From Tanytarsus gracilentus (lineage: Eukaryota; Arthropoda; Insecta; Diptera; Chironomidae), in the NCBI GenBank assembly GCA_038502055.1, contig JAXRKN010000039.1, positions 4,092,001 through 4,156,000 on the forward strand: 64,000 bases of DNA. The letters run 5' to 3'. The notes beneath the pieces are model-generated. The model had not been told where the DNA came from. It searched no databases and saw only the letters and a program-made list of their open reading frames with translations. This document shows positions 1 through 14,300 of this stretch, one piece after another (positions within the stretch are counted from its first letter, which is position 1; each line of letters opens with the position of its first letter). The position numbers and the translations under genes are program-made.

Positions 1-3000
1 AAAACTTGCAATAAAAAAAATCTCCTCGAAAACAAAAGCAATATCTAAGGGAAGATTTTTGCATGACATTTCCATTTAGTTATCATATTTATCTCTCTTT
101 CTCTCCCCTCAAAAAGTCCATTTCGTCTTATTTTGCATATATTGCGGTGCGCAAACTGCAGTTCTTTAGTACCTTCACGAAAAAAGGTTATGTGCATATA
201 TTTATTGCTTGTTGTTTTCTATAAAGCACGTGAACATGAACTCGGGGCAAGAGTAAATTGAATTTTTGTGTTCTGAATGTTTCTCTATCTGTTTCTACAT
301 GTATATGGACAGGATGTGCACAAATTTGTGTCCGTAAATTTTTCCTAGTATTTAAATTAAGTTTTCTAGCATTTTTGTGTTGACAAAGTTGTAAAAATTA
401 AATTTTTCAAGCAACAAAATTTTTTTTAAATGAAATCTTGTTAAAAATAATTTTTAAACGGGAAATTTATCAACCCTGCTAGTTTACGTTCACATAATCG
501 TGATGTGGAGGCAAAAAATATTTTTAACATGCAAACACATTTAAGTCCATTCGAAAACTTTACCTTCAGACTCTTTTTCTCCAACAATTGTTCTCCTTTT
601 TTCATTATTTAAGCACTCTTATAAAGCAATTTTATTAAATAATTTCATGCTAAAGCAATTTAGAAACTTTTTCTCTCTCTCGACCATTGTGGCATATAAT
701 AAAGCAATTAATACATACGTAAGCAGTGCATGCTCTCTCGATGGAAACATTAGAAGCGATTAAAATCATTTTATTGCCTTTATTAGCCTTCAATTGATCC
801 TCATTTGAGTCACACTTTCACATTGGGTTTTATACTTCGGGGCTTTGAGGAAAAGTTTATAAACTTCTTCTTTTTTATTGAACCTTTTTTTGGGTAAAAT
901 TCTATATAAAGCTGCTGCCGAGTTTTATCTCATGAAACACTTTAAAATTGAGCTTTTTTTGAGTGTAAATTTTAAAGATTGAATTGAGAAAGTTTAAACA
1001 TTTAAAAATAGATTGCTAGATTTTTTCTTTATAGAAAACATCAAAGTAAATGCTTTCATCGCAATGCATCGATGAAATCTCATCTTACAACAACTTAGAG
1101 AGATTTATTTCTGTATCTTTCTCAAATTCATTCATCAGCTACTTTTTTACCTCCAATTTTAGTTTGATTGAAATATTTTTTCCTCCTCATATATTTTTCT
1201 CTTTTGAAAATCGATTTCAGCTCGATGTCTCAACTTGATAGATTGCAGAGATTTTTCTTTCCTTTGCAGGTCAACTGAGATAAGTTGTCAAATTAATGTC
1301 AATTGAGCGATGATGAAAAGACGAGGACGCTTCATTTTAATAAGATTTTGTTTCAGAAAACTACAAAGCAGTTAACGAGTTTAGTTTGTTGCCATTCTTG
1401 TGGTTTTCATGAATAAACTCACTCAATTTTCAGGTCGAAAGTTCACTTCATAATGGTCATGGTTAAGGCAATTAGTGATATGATGCAAACTTAACGTAAT
1501 GGAACTCAAGTATCAGAGCAGAGCATGTATGTGTGTGGATATCATGGTCGGTTTGAGTTGAGTGTTGATAATTCGAGCTAAATAAAACGTTAGTGGAAAA
1601 TTCAAAGAAAACTTTATTCGTAAATTTTTAGAGCTTAACATTTTAAACCGCACAGCACTCAACTTCCATCACAATAACCATAACCACAACCGCATCAAAC
1701 TGAAAGTCGAAACTTGTCCATGTTCTATTCCTTTTCTATTGAAAACGGTTACATGTTCGGTACAAATTAATTGGCATTTAATGCCAGACCAGACACATAA
1801 AATCGTATATGAAGTTATTTTTGTGTTCGTTGAGTGAATGAAAGAAAATCATGACGGTAAAAATGATGCAAAAAAACCTGCATAAAATTCATATCAATTT
1901 CAAGTAATTGACATTTAAACTTCAACCCTAACAATATAAAATTTTCTCAATGATTGAACGAACATTCTGTGTTTTACTCGTAAAATGCAATTTCCGAGTT
2001 TATTTTCCACATTTTTCAATTCCATAACTCAACCTCAAAAACTGTCGTCATAAATTCTCCTAACTCAATCCCATAGCCAATAATTGTTCGATTGTTCATT
2101 TTGTGTGCAACAAATTTCCTCAATAGATTACAGCACTAAAATGGGAGCGTCGGAAACCAATTTAATCAAGATGATGTTTTGTGTGTTCTTTGTTTGTGCT
2201 TTCATTGAGATGGAAAACATACAATGAAAGAAAAAGGGGGAAGATGGGATTGAATGGACAGATTATGGGAGAAGTTTAAAATAGTCAAAAGACATCAATC
2301 AAATGGATGTTCAGATGGTCATCGATAAAATTGTTTCTTTGATACGTCAACAATTTTTTGTTAAGAGTTTTATAAAAAAAATAAGAGTCTGCAAACGGCA
2401 AAATCATAACTTCATAGATACACCAAATAAAATTATAAAATACGGCTTGCCACCTTCACAATTTCTATTTTTCTATCACACTCCACAAAATTCTTTTGTT
2501 TCATCTGTTGATCGATGTTCTCAAGAAAATCCCAAACATGTTTCATTCTCTCCATCGATTCACTCAGTCGTGTCTTGCAGCAATAAAATTTTGGTGTGCG
2601 TCTGAAGGTCTATAAATTTTGAGAAGCCCAATAAATTTTAGCGTGAACGGAAAATGACCATTTGCTGCGACATTATAGCTGACATACGCACAAAACTAAG
2701 AGCGTATTTAATAAGCATAAATAGGCCTAATAACGTAGTTTGGCATGAGCACATAAATATTATCGCATCGCTGTAGTCGTACACTGCCCGCAATCAATTA
2801 ATGTCATATGTCAAGTTCATTCAATTAGACTCTAATTGATAGCTTTTGAAATTGCTCATGAAGGATTTTTTCCCCTTCTCTCGATGCGTGTATGATGACC
2901 AGAGTGATAATCCACTATGGTAATGTCCGATTTCCTGACTAGCTTTTGAAGCATTCTAAACATAAATTTTATCGATTGTGGTCAGCGGAGCGCAAAACTT

Positions 3001-3906
3001 TTTTTGATGTCAACTTATTCGCTCATTCAGCTTCAAGTAATCGCTTGAAAAATTGAATGATTTTGAATTGAATTTCAAATGGAAGCTTTCGCTTGAATTT
3101 TGCGCTATTCAGTTGAAAGAGAACTGACAACTTTTCAATTGAATACGTTTCGAGTCCACAAATTCTTAGCATTCAGTGAACTGTGTAAAAGAGATTCACT
3201 CGACCATTTTTTCCTCACCATGGTATAAGAAATTTTCTTACGACAATTGAATGAGGATTGAGTTTAGCATCCGGAAATTCATTTGAAATTTACTGAAATC
3301 GATTTTGAGTTTCCTTCCCCCTGAACAAATGAACTTGTAAATATTTTAAAATAAATTTGCGTTGTCAGACTTGATTTTAAATCCTCGCTTTTAAATTTCT
3401 TTTTTCTAACAATATAAAATCGTATCTCTATGTCCAGTCGAAAGCTTAAAATTGATATGCACAGCGTTAACTCCACGATCACTGCATGAACAAGAGAGAA
3501 AGAGAGGTAACAAATTTTTTATGTTCTTTTGAAAACTTTTTCAATACTCTCCACATATAGTCGAAGTGAATGATGTGAATGCAGAAGGGTGAACTAGAGC
3601 GAATCCATAAAGAGCATCTCATTTTTAATCATTTAAGCTTCTACATCCATTTTTTTCGGTTTCCATGAACAACAGTACTATTCTGAATACCGAGCAGCAA
3701 CATCAAATAAAAGTTTTCCTGCAATTTTTCAGTGAAAAAGAATCGTTTAACGTGATATGTTTCACAATCAACCCACAGTCTTGACTATAATGATGCTGTT
3801 GCTACTGCTGTCGATGAGATCGCTTGAGCGTTTGATGTAAAAGTTTTCTGAACAGCGCATAAAATAGAAGTGAGAGTTTAGGAAGCGAAGAAAATTTGTA
3901 ATACAG

Positions 3907-4149
3907 TCATGAGTTTTTCAATTTAGTTTTCCTTGAAAAGTCTTCATCAAAACTAAAGGAAATTGTAGATTTTTTCAAATTTTCACTGTTGTCTAGATGT
4001 AATTTAAGTGTCATTAGACGATTCACCAAAGTCCTTTGAGAGAAGCTTTTAAATTGAGAAATTAAACGCTCCAAAAATTCTTCGCTGCTCCAACATGCAG
4101 GTTCTTTTATTATGGGATTAAGTTTAGACTGAAATTTATTCGAGTTCAT
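3907..4149 (-). CDS. Possible small hypothetical ORF, 80 codons
   Basis: ATG in an ACAACCATGA context opens an 80-codon frame ending TGA (MNSNKFQSKLNPIIKEPACWSSEE at the start is hydrophilic and mixed). Middle residues (EEFLERLISQFKSF...LVNRLMTLKLHL) could form amphipathic helix. It is less Phe/Ile/Lys-biased than chance frames in this AT-rich DNA, which is the only reason to list it. No domain, paralogue, signal peptide or poly(A) signal is recognised. It could be an exon of a larger minus-strand gene or chance. I cannot assign a function. Confidence 0.2.
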   Translation of the reverse strand: MNSNKFQSKLNPIIKEPACWSSEEFLERLISQFKSFSQRTLVNRLMTLKLHLDNSENLKKSTISFSFDEDFSRKTKLKNS

Positions 4150-7100
4150 GGTTGTTCCACCTTCAACTTACAACCTGATCCTTTGCTATATTTTCAAAAA
4201 AAATATTTTCAACAAAAAAAGCGCACGTGAATGTGTAAAAATGTCTAAAACGGAAAAAATATTGAAAAAGTTTTCTTCTTCTAGCTCAGGTTGATACATG
4301 GAATATAAAAAAGTTCTAAACCGATTACCTTCAGCTAATCGATCACGTTCAGCATTTATTCTTCCTTTTGTTCAATTATGTCAAAAAAATTGGACGAGAG
4401 GAAAAGTTTCTTTTTTTTCTCAGAAAAGTTTAAGCTTTTGTTCTCAATTTCGAAATCGCTTTTCAGTTTTCAATTGTAAGTAACAAGCCCTGATAAATAA
4501 ATTATCGAAGTGTTTTCTGCTGAGCGTTGGAAAAAATTTATTGTGTCTTTGGTTTTTGTTTTTAAAAGTTTCGCGAACTAAAAAAAGCTTATTAAGCTAA
4601 AAAACAAATTGCCAGCATAGAAAAAAAATATTTTCACATTAACGCTATTTAAAGATTACGAAACGCATTAAATTTCCACACATTGGGCGTGACACTCATC
4701 AATAATGTTGTTTCCACTCATTACCTCACGCTCCACTTAGTCGGATGGTAATAAAATTTTCAACTAAAAAGAAGGAAAACTTATCGCTTCTGTTGTGCTT
4801 GAAAAGTAAATGAAAGGAAGAGTGATGAATGTGCTATTCGCACACCTCCCATATTCACATTCACATTCGAGCGTGTAACAATGTGTGAAATTTTCATTTA
4901 CAGTGTTACATTGTTACTTTCTAGCTGTGTCAAAAGAATTAACGAGCTGAAGAAAAAATGTGGAAAAATGAGAAAATTAACTTGGTATTTAGGAATCTGC
5001 AGTGTGTTCTTGCAGAAGTTAAAAACACATGAAATATTGTTGACGAAAAATATAAAAATTATTTTGTGCGCATATAAAAAGAAGAAAATAAATAATCTTG
5101 AAACTTTTATGTATTCACTAATTTTGTTCACCTTTTACTTCCTTCCCAAGCAACTTCCTCGACTTAATTTCAACGTGTATAATTGCAATTTTACTTCCAC
5201 GTGCTCACAAAGTTGAGAAATGCTGAAATTTAATTAAATCGCTCCCGATTCAAATGCGGCATTACCATTAGCATACAATCATTGCCATTTTCATGATTGC
5301 TCTTAATCCTCATATACGCCAGCGCGCGATTCAAAGAAGAAAGCAACCTTCACGTTTTGTTCATATTAAATGTCGACACTCGCGTAAATAACAATTAAAT
5401 TTTTGCTTAATTTAAGATTTATCTGCATGAGAAAGTTTAAAGAACGACGACGACGATAATGTGAAAGGATTTTTCCTCTTTTTGAGCTCAAGATTATGCT
5501 AGAAATAATTATGCGAGCGAATGAGAGGGAAATGAAGGAAAGAAAGCGAAAAAATCAGCATTAAAATTATCAGATAAATTAGCCAGAATGTCAAATTAAT
5601 TTTCCGACCTGACACTTTCATTATTGATCGCAATGTTAAAGTTGTGCTGGCTAATTAAAGAAAAAAAGTTGCGAGTAATTAGGTTAAATTGTGAGAAAGT
5701 CCAAGTTTTATAATAAATGATGTCAAAATTGAATTCTCAGCGAAAACTTGACTTTGCTAATTTCCTTGATTAACTTCAATTCACATCCTTCACTGCTACT
5801 CATCGCCCTTCTTCTTTTTCTTCGATAGATTCCGATTTATTTTTTTTTCAGACAATTAAACATGAAGCGTGAATGAGTGATCTTTAGAGATTGAGAACTT
5901 TTGCACTCTTAAATGAGATATCGAGTGAGTGGAAAAAAAGAGTTTTGACTTTTTCAATAAAAGAAAAAGAGATTTCTATACATTTGAGTAGAAAAACGAT
6001 AAAAGGAAAAATCGAAAATTCTATTGAATAAAAAAGTGTTCAGAAAAGATTTAACATCGACTTTAGATCATAAATATTAAGTATAAGTACAGCAAGGGAA
6101 GGAAAAATCATGAAAATAAATTTTTATTATTCGACGCAATGAATTCCACGATACATCATCGCTTGACATAAAGCAGTGAAAAAGCATGATTTATATCTTG
6201 ATAAAAGCAAATGAAGAGTAAGAAGAAAATTTTCGCAAGAATTACGCTTCGTACGGTTTGAATGTGCTCAAAAGCTTCTTTTTTCGCAAGTATTCGCGAG
6301 TGAAAAATGGATTATTAAAAAATTGAAAATGACGTTTATGAAAAATTGATATTTTATCCTGAGTGTTTCAACAATTTTCCTAAACACAAACGCAAACACA
6401 CTTCAGAATATTTTTCATCACGTTTTTATATATTTTAAATCCATTTTTATCCTTAGATTCAATTGTCTCTCTAAAATCGCATGAAGTCGCACTTTAAATG
6501 TATTTTTCTCGAGCGTGTAAGCGCTTTAAGTTGAAGTGAGTGAGAGAAATCAGATCAGCACTGCTTACTCACTTAGACTTCCGACTCGTATGTTTACTCA
6601 GTCAATATGCTGTTTGACATCTTTCCGAGAGTTATTTTCTTTAAACAACACGTGCTCGGATTTAATGTGATTTTCAATCGATTTAGAAGTTAAAGTGAAT
6701 CCTTTTTAATTTTGACTTCTGAAATTGTTGCGTAATTAACCTCACACATGTCAAAATATAATAAAACGACTTTTCACCTTTTACCTTTTTCTATAAAAAA
6801 TTTCTTTGAAGATTTCTTAATCCTCAAGCATGTACGAAGCTTTTTAAAAATTAATTAGTTCCTTTTTATTTTTCTTGCGTGTTTAACTTTATGAAACTCG
6901 ATGAGATTTGCATTAAAGGTGAATGAGTTTAATGAAAGGTTAAATTTGTAAATAGTTAATGAAAAATATCTCAATAGTCTTCAAGTTTTCAAACTGCTAT
7001 AAATAACGAGACATCCTTGAACTCTCTCAAAAATTAATGACGTAAACTCAGACATATTTTCGCTCATAAAATAATTTTTTTACTCAATTCATAAATCTTT

Positions 7101-10100
7101 CCCGAGGTGTAAGAAAACTTTTTCGTTCTTTTATCTTAAACTCTCTAAATCATTTTCCAAAAATGAGAATGGCGAATGAAAAACTTTTACAAGACCTAAT
7201 TTTAGAGTGAGAGAAAAGCTTTTCAAGGTTACATAAGAGAGAGTGGAAATATTAAGACACCCAATTATATCACTTTTTAATCAAGGTGAGGTTACTTTAT
7301 AAAACTTTATAAAAAACTTCTGAGAAATACCTCCTTGAAAAACATTCACTCAATCATGTTTAAATTATGGGTCGAAAACATTTCATCTGAAAAAAATTAA
7401 ATGAACTATGGCGAGATGATAAAAATTGATAAGATGCAAAAAGTTTTTCGACCCCTTTTTCTTCCTCGGTGGAAAAGAAAAGAGTTCGCAAAATTTCCCT
7501 TTTGTGAGTTTTCATAAATCGAAGGTTGTGGACTTTTAGTCAGATATCTTCCTTAAATAAAGATTGGATGATGCCTAACAGGCGTTTGAGGAAAATTACA
7601 AAGAGATTGCGATAAAAAAGCTCTTCTTCAATATTTTAAATGGAAAAGTCACAGAAAAAGGCATCTACAGATGTGAGAAAGAGTGAAAAGCAATTTCAAA
7701 TTTCCTTAAATGATCCGAAGAGAAGAGTTGTGTTTATCCCTGCTGGGATGCTCTCCTGATATTTTTTATCTTCCTCTTTTTTATCTCGAGTTTATGCTTT
7801 TGATATTCCCATAAAAATGAGAAGAAGAAGATTAAAGATTAAAAAATTTTTAAGAAAGATCTAAATTAAACGTTTTTGTTAAATAAATTTTCGTAGAGAG
7901 TCAAGGATAAAAAATATTCCCCCTCAAAAATAAAATCTTCATTTTGATGAAAGCTTTTACCTTCATAAATTTTAGATAGATTCGAGAAAAACCCTAAATC
8001 GCTCAATTTAAAAGAATCCTCTCAGATTCTAAACAGTCATTTTTCTTCTCACCCACTGAGAGTCCTTCTCATAATTTCCTCCTACATTGCTATATTCCCA
8101 AGAGATTGAAGAGAGGAGTAAAAATGCTCATAATAATCATGATTTAAAAAAATATTCTAGAATATTTTGTTTTCCGGTATTTTTAAAATAGATTCTTCTT
8201 TTTTCATCATAAACTTTTATGCTCTTCACTTAATATAAAAACCAGGAAACAAACTCTCACGCTCTCTTGAATTCTGGAATGATTTTTTTGCACTAAAATA
8301 GAAACGAAAAAATATTAAAATAATGAAAAAAGGACAGGAAATTATGATAAGCGACATGAATCCTAAAAAAAAGATGAGCACTGAGCGATAATTTACAATA
8401 TATAAATATTAATATATAATATAATATAAACAGATTTTAATTTTGAACTGAAATTTGTGAATTTTCTCATAAATGTATTGCTTCTCAGTGTTGAGTGGTC
8501 TCTCTCTGGGTACGGCAGGGACGTATGTCTTCATAGGACATAAATGTATTGCGTGGCAGCGATGAATGCGTGAGATAATGAAGAGAAAAATTTCTATAAA
8601 AAATCTCGGAAGATGAAAATTTTCTGCGTGAATAGAAATGAAAAAAGAAAATTTTTTCTCCTCAACTCGCACTCGACATTTGTAAGTGATATGAAATAGG
8701 GTGCGTGATATTAAATACTTGTACATTCATTATCACTGTTGATGGTTGTACTAGTTCAACGAGAAGAATGAACGTGCGAATATGCGCCTCACTTAACGAG
8801 AACAAAGCACGATTTGAAATGAATTTCCTTCATTTTTTTCTCGTTGACAATTGAAGAGGTTGTTTTTGTTGTTGCTTTGTGAAGCGTGGTTTAATTTGCA
8901 AAATGTCTTCAGACAAAACAACCTCTCTCACTATTGCTTTCGAGACGAGAGCACTTTCGCATTTTTCAATGCGTCGGTGTACACATTTTCACATTTCCTG
9001 ATGATTAAAAAAAGCTTGAGTTAGGGGTGCTTTGTGGGATGTCACGCTTTTACTCTTTTGACACTTGAGCATGACTTTTCAGCTCCACAAGAAGTGCAAA
9101 TTGTGTAAGACATCAACGAAAAAAATTTAAATTTTTTGTGGCTTATTTTTTGAATGTTTTATATAAATTTTAAATTTTTTAAAAATTCCACAATTTTCAT
9201 TAAGAGAGTCTCAATTTTTCAATAACATCATTGCATGTGCAAGTGCATTATTTGCAGTTTTAAACGCGTTCTCAAGTTTTAAGTTTCACTCATTAAATGC
9301 GTAGTTTTTCTTTTCACAAACTACATTTAATTGCACTTCACATGATGTAGGATAGAAAAAAAGAGATATGATACATAATGTTGGAAACACTCACATTAAT
9401 TTTATAAGAGTATTTTTAAACTTGAGTTCAATTTTATGTTAGTAAAATTTACGTAATTATAATTTCTTATGATGTCAATGACTTTTGTAAAATGAAAATA
9501 GTTTGAGTCATTCCTTATGTTGAATGCATGCGTGATGTTGAAATTCTTTTTAAAATACCTCATGGATTCATTTATTTCATTTCATTTCCTCCTTTCACAT
9601 AATTTTCTCTGCATCATACTCTTCCGCTCAAGTACTCACTCGCATATTGTAAAAAAAACATTTTGGATTGTTGAAGATATTACAAAGCAATAAATTCTAC
9701 AAGCCATTTCAAATGTGAATGCTTACATTTTTTTCTGCTTTCTTTCGCTAGAAGAGCTCAACAAAAATTGCGTGTGTGATTTTTCTACGAGAGTTTTCCT
9801 TTTCATTTGATGCATGCAAAAATAACGAAAAAATTTTATACAAAAGAACATTTAAAAAATTCCTCATTATGTTTTCCATTGCAGAGTTAGCTTAAGTGCT
9901 CGTGTAGTGCAACCCTAATTCACCGTTAAAAGCACTAACTTATTTTTTTGAATGCACTTCAAAAGCTTTCAATGAGTTTTAATACATGATTCAAAAATGA
10001 AAAAAGTTGAAGAGAAATTACCGTCATTATTAATATAGAAATGTTGATGTTTGGAAAATGATTTAATTAATTTTAATGTGACTGGTTGGGTGTGCAATGT

Positions 10101-10631
10101 AAGATAATAAGTAATTAATCATTTTCAGCTGTCTTTAAAATTTTGTCATATAAAGTTTCTATAATGTTAAGAAATGAATTAAAGACCTAACTTTAAAGAA
10201 TTCAAAAAATTCTTTAAATAACTCGAATTGTCAAAATAACAGCGAAAAATTTCATTCATGTCCTCTTCAGTTCACCACTCTAAACCTTCATTCAAGTAAA
10301 CCTCAAAAAGGTCGACTCTGTATCATAATGAAAATCGTGTCAATGAGTAAAAACAAGAAAACCCTTTTGAGAGAGCAAGAAATCAAGCGAGGCAAAAAAG
10401 AAGATTTCATTTTGTTAAATCATCATGAAAAGACATAATTTTTCCGCTCAAGTGCACAGCAGCTTTATTACATGCTCTTACCAAATTAAAAGTCATTACA
10501 GCTGCTCTCGTGTGTAGCATGGAAGTGTTGTGTTTTCTTCTTTCATAAAAAAATATTGACAGACTGGAGAAATTTTGAGGTTAATTTAACAGGACGAAAA
10601 ATTGCGCGATCACATTTTCTCCATGCAACAT

Positions 10632-10663
10632 GTGTCGCGTGTCATAACACGTGATAGCGACAC
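10632..10663. promoter_or_regulatory. Inverted repeat with E-box and bHLH-like sites upstream of dpr
   Basis: GTGTCGC at 10632-10638 and GCGACAC at 10657-10663 form a 7-bp stem. Between them lie CGCGTG and the canonical E-box CACGTG (10648-10653). The patch is GC-rich against a strongly AT-rich background about 670 bp before the dpr start codon. A regulatory role is inference. Confidence 0.25.
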
Positions 10664-11334
10664 GCAACATTCTCTCTCATGTCACATGAAACATTTTTCA
10701 ACTTCCATCGCATTTTCTCATCCAACTTTCCACAATGATCCACAGTCGGGCGGAAGATATTACAAGGTTAAGCAGCAAATTCGACAAGTTGCTCGCGAAA
10801 AAAAAAATAAAGTAATCTCCAAAAAAAATTTTTGTTAATTTTCGCGTGCCAGAGAAACATTTTACTCGCGTTAATTATTAATTATGAATCAATTTTGTGA
10901 TTTGAGTTGATAAGAAAAAAAATCGAGTTCTGCAATTTGTAATAACATAGTCGAGTCCTAATAAAATTGATGAAGGACCTTTTGTAGTCCAAAAGTGTAT
11001 CAAGAGGAATAAAAAAAGACCGAGAGTGTTTTGTTGGCAATTAAGTGTCATAAAAAAGTGTTATGAAAGATTAACTTTATAAAAAAATTAACACTGGCTG
11101 ATTTTGAGGAAAAAAAGTATTTTTGCACACAGTGCGGCCAACCATCGAAGCCTCACTCAACACATAATAGGAAAATCGATTAAACTTTCATATGTGTATG
11201 AGGATACAGTGACAAATAAAGGATATGGAGCATAATTAGAAAATTTTACTCTGCCAAAAAAAATAAAATAATAAAAAATTAAAAGTTGTGACCCAAAAAA
11301 AAAGTTTTTTAAATTTATAATTAAAGGCTTAACC

Positions 11335-14300
11335 ATGGAAGTGCCAGATAGGAAAATTTATTTAATTCTTCTCATAGTGATTGGTGAGTGCCCGCTCTTG
11401 TGCACATCTCTCATGTCGGATTATGTGTTTGTACCACAGAGTCACAAGAAGGATTTACGACTTGTGTATATTTTTTTTACAGTGATAGTAAACTCGAGTG
11501 GAGGCGATACGCCATCATCATATTGGGATGAAAATTACTCGCAACCGTATTTTGACAATAGCACAAAAAGGGATATTACTGTCACGATTGGACAAACGGC
11601 TGTGCTTCATTGTCGAGTTAGAAATCTTGGTGATAGAGCGGTGAGTTTTAATCGAAAAATTAATGTGAGAGTTTACAAGAATCAAATCACCTTTTAAAAT
11701 TTTTAAAAAACCAAAAAAAATTCTTCAAATAATATTTTAATTTTAATTGCAAATTTCTTTAATAAAACCCGATGAAGTTACATTGTTTAGTTCAATGGTC
11801 TCGATGTAATTAATAATTATCCATAAATATTCCAATAAATTTTAATAAAGCTTAATAAACTTTTTAATTCAGAAAAACAAGGAATAAATTTTCATTCATT
11901 AAAACAAACTTGTCAATGATTTGATTAATTCATTGTCTTCCTCATCAACTGTCATCCGATTATCTCATGAATTGTTAATGAGATTATTATTTTTCCAGTC
12001 AGCACTCGCGGCTTTATTAGAGATCACGTTGAAAATCCTTAATTATAATTGCTAATTAGAATATTAAAATTTAATTGAACTAATGAAGAACAAAACCCTT
12101 AAAAACATTAATTAGAATTGTTAATCGAGTTGTTAAAAGTTATTAGATTAGAAAACTTGAGCGGAAATCAGATTTACTTGGAAGATTTAAATAAAATTAG
12201 AGCATAAACAAATCGTTAAAAATTTAACAGAATTCAAAATTTGATAAAGAAAAAATATTTCAAAAAATTCGTGGAATTTTTCAAATTTGTGAAAAATTAA
12301 ATTTTGGTGATCAATTTTTAAAATATATTTTTTTGAATTTCTTTAAAAAATAAATTTTGATGAATTTCAACTTTTAAAAATTTAAAAAAATATTTTGCCA
12401 AAATTATTGTAAATCTTGCCACAATTTTTTTTAATCTAGGAAAATTGCAATCTCATATTTTCACTTTCAATCCTTTAATGCTTTGTTTGTGCACACAATC
12501 ACTACAAAGAAGTTCTCGGTGTGATTTAAGCAATGTAGAGCGGTAGTGCATTAGCAATTGAGAAAAAAATTCATAACAGTAGCAAAAAAATCCACACAAT
12601 AAAAGAAAAACTTTTCCTTCCTTTTCAAACTATTTTCTGCTCTTGTACATTGTGAAAAAGTTTCACTATACACGGATTACCCAGCTGTTATGGTGGAAAG
12701 AGATGAAAGTAAACTTATGGATAAAAATATTTTGAAATTCGAGGATGTCATGGAGTGCAAGATAAAGAACTGTGAAAAAATGAAATATTGCTTGAAAGGG
12801 TTGATAACTTTTAAAAAGAAGTGAAAAATATCTTCAGATTGATTTAATCTCTAACCACGCAAATTCATCATTTTCTCAATTTCCAGGTGAGTTGGATACG
12901 AAAACGAGATCTGCACATCATGACAATCGGTATATTAACATACACAAACGATCAACGATATCAAGCGATACACACGGAAGGATCTGACGAGTGGTCGCTT
13001 CGAGTCATGTCAGCACAGCCACGTGATAGTGGCGTGTATGAGTGCCAGGTCTCGACAGAGCCAAAAATAAGTCAAGCGTACCGTCTCAATGTTATAGGTG
13101 AGTTGTATGCTAGATGAGTTTTGTTTGAGTGCCCTCGAGGGTTTGTTTTAGTAAGATGAAATGAGAGTTTTAAAATTTTCAAGGAGAGGTCACTTACAAA
13201 ATTTTTGTGAAAATAAAATAAAAAATTTGAAATTTCGAATTTTTTTACATTCCTCAAATTTTCTTCTTCTAACTTGAAACTCTGCCACAAAGTGCTTGCC
13301 GCATGCCAAAAAAGAGAGCACAAAAAACGCTGAAAAGCCGACAATTTATGACGCTGGTTGTCGATGCGGCACGCTCCATCCGGACGAGAGTACTTTTGTG
13401 CTGTTTCATGCTGGAGCGTGTGCTTTAACACTTTTCACCAATTGATGCCGCAATTTTTCTCGGCATTTCCTAGTTGATGCTGTCGGAGAGTTGAAAAATA
13501 AATGCCTTGTGCTGTAAATTATTGAAATTGTGTTAAAGCTGGAAATTTATTGTCGACTGAATTTTGTTCATTTTTTCTGGATTTCAATCTGGGAAAATTC
13601 TCTTGAACTTTTAAAGAGTCTTTTATACTTTCACGCTGCAAAACATTTTTCCATTATGAATGAAAAATGTTTTTCTCTTCAAGCTTTATGGGGTTTCATT
13701 AACCAAACCCATAATTATTTTCGTCCTCTCTCATTTTCTCCAGTTCCTTAGCTACTAAGTGAAGGAAGCAACAAAAAAATTCTACGAAAAAAAATTGATG
13801 AATGTCAAGGCGACAGAAGCAAAAATACTCACGCTTGATTAACTTCATTCGTGCGTATGTGCTTAATGCGAGTGGGCGAGAAGAATTAACGAGAAAAATA
13901 AGAAATAAATAATTTATTTTCTATTTTTTTTAAATTAATGGATAAAAATTAAATAATTTTCTACTCCTCGATTTTCATTTTCGCAAAACACATTTGAAGT
14001 GATTTATTTTGACACAAAGCACACGGCAAAACAGCAAAAATCTCAGCCGAGATGAAAAATTATTACATTAAATGCCTCGTTTTTGCGATTCCATGAGCAT
14101 TTGCGGAGTGAGTACGCGTTTACGAGTGTGCTTGCCTAGCAATTTAGGTAATAATGATTTCTCTCGTGTACAATTTTCTCCCTCAATATGATTTTCGAAA
14201 GCATCCATGTATACGGGAAGCAATCAAAGCCTCATAAGCAGCAGCAATGAAATTGAAAACATAAACGAGATTATACAAGGCTCTCAGAAATAAATTATAT

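Larger units (their letters stand above)
1..11334. other. Gene-poor spacer upstream of dpr
   Basis: AT-rich sequence with many A and T runs and short low-complexity patches. Apart from the low-confidence frame at 3907-4149 and the E-box inverted repeat near 10650, I recognise no gene, RNA or repeat. Untranslated 5' exons or enhancers of dpr could be here but cannot be identified by eye. Confidence 0.6.

Noticed and set aside
13072..13431. 119-codon antisense frame over dpr exon 3 and intron 3
   Set aside because: It overlaps a secure coding exon on the other strand and has no family resemblance.
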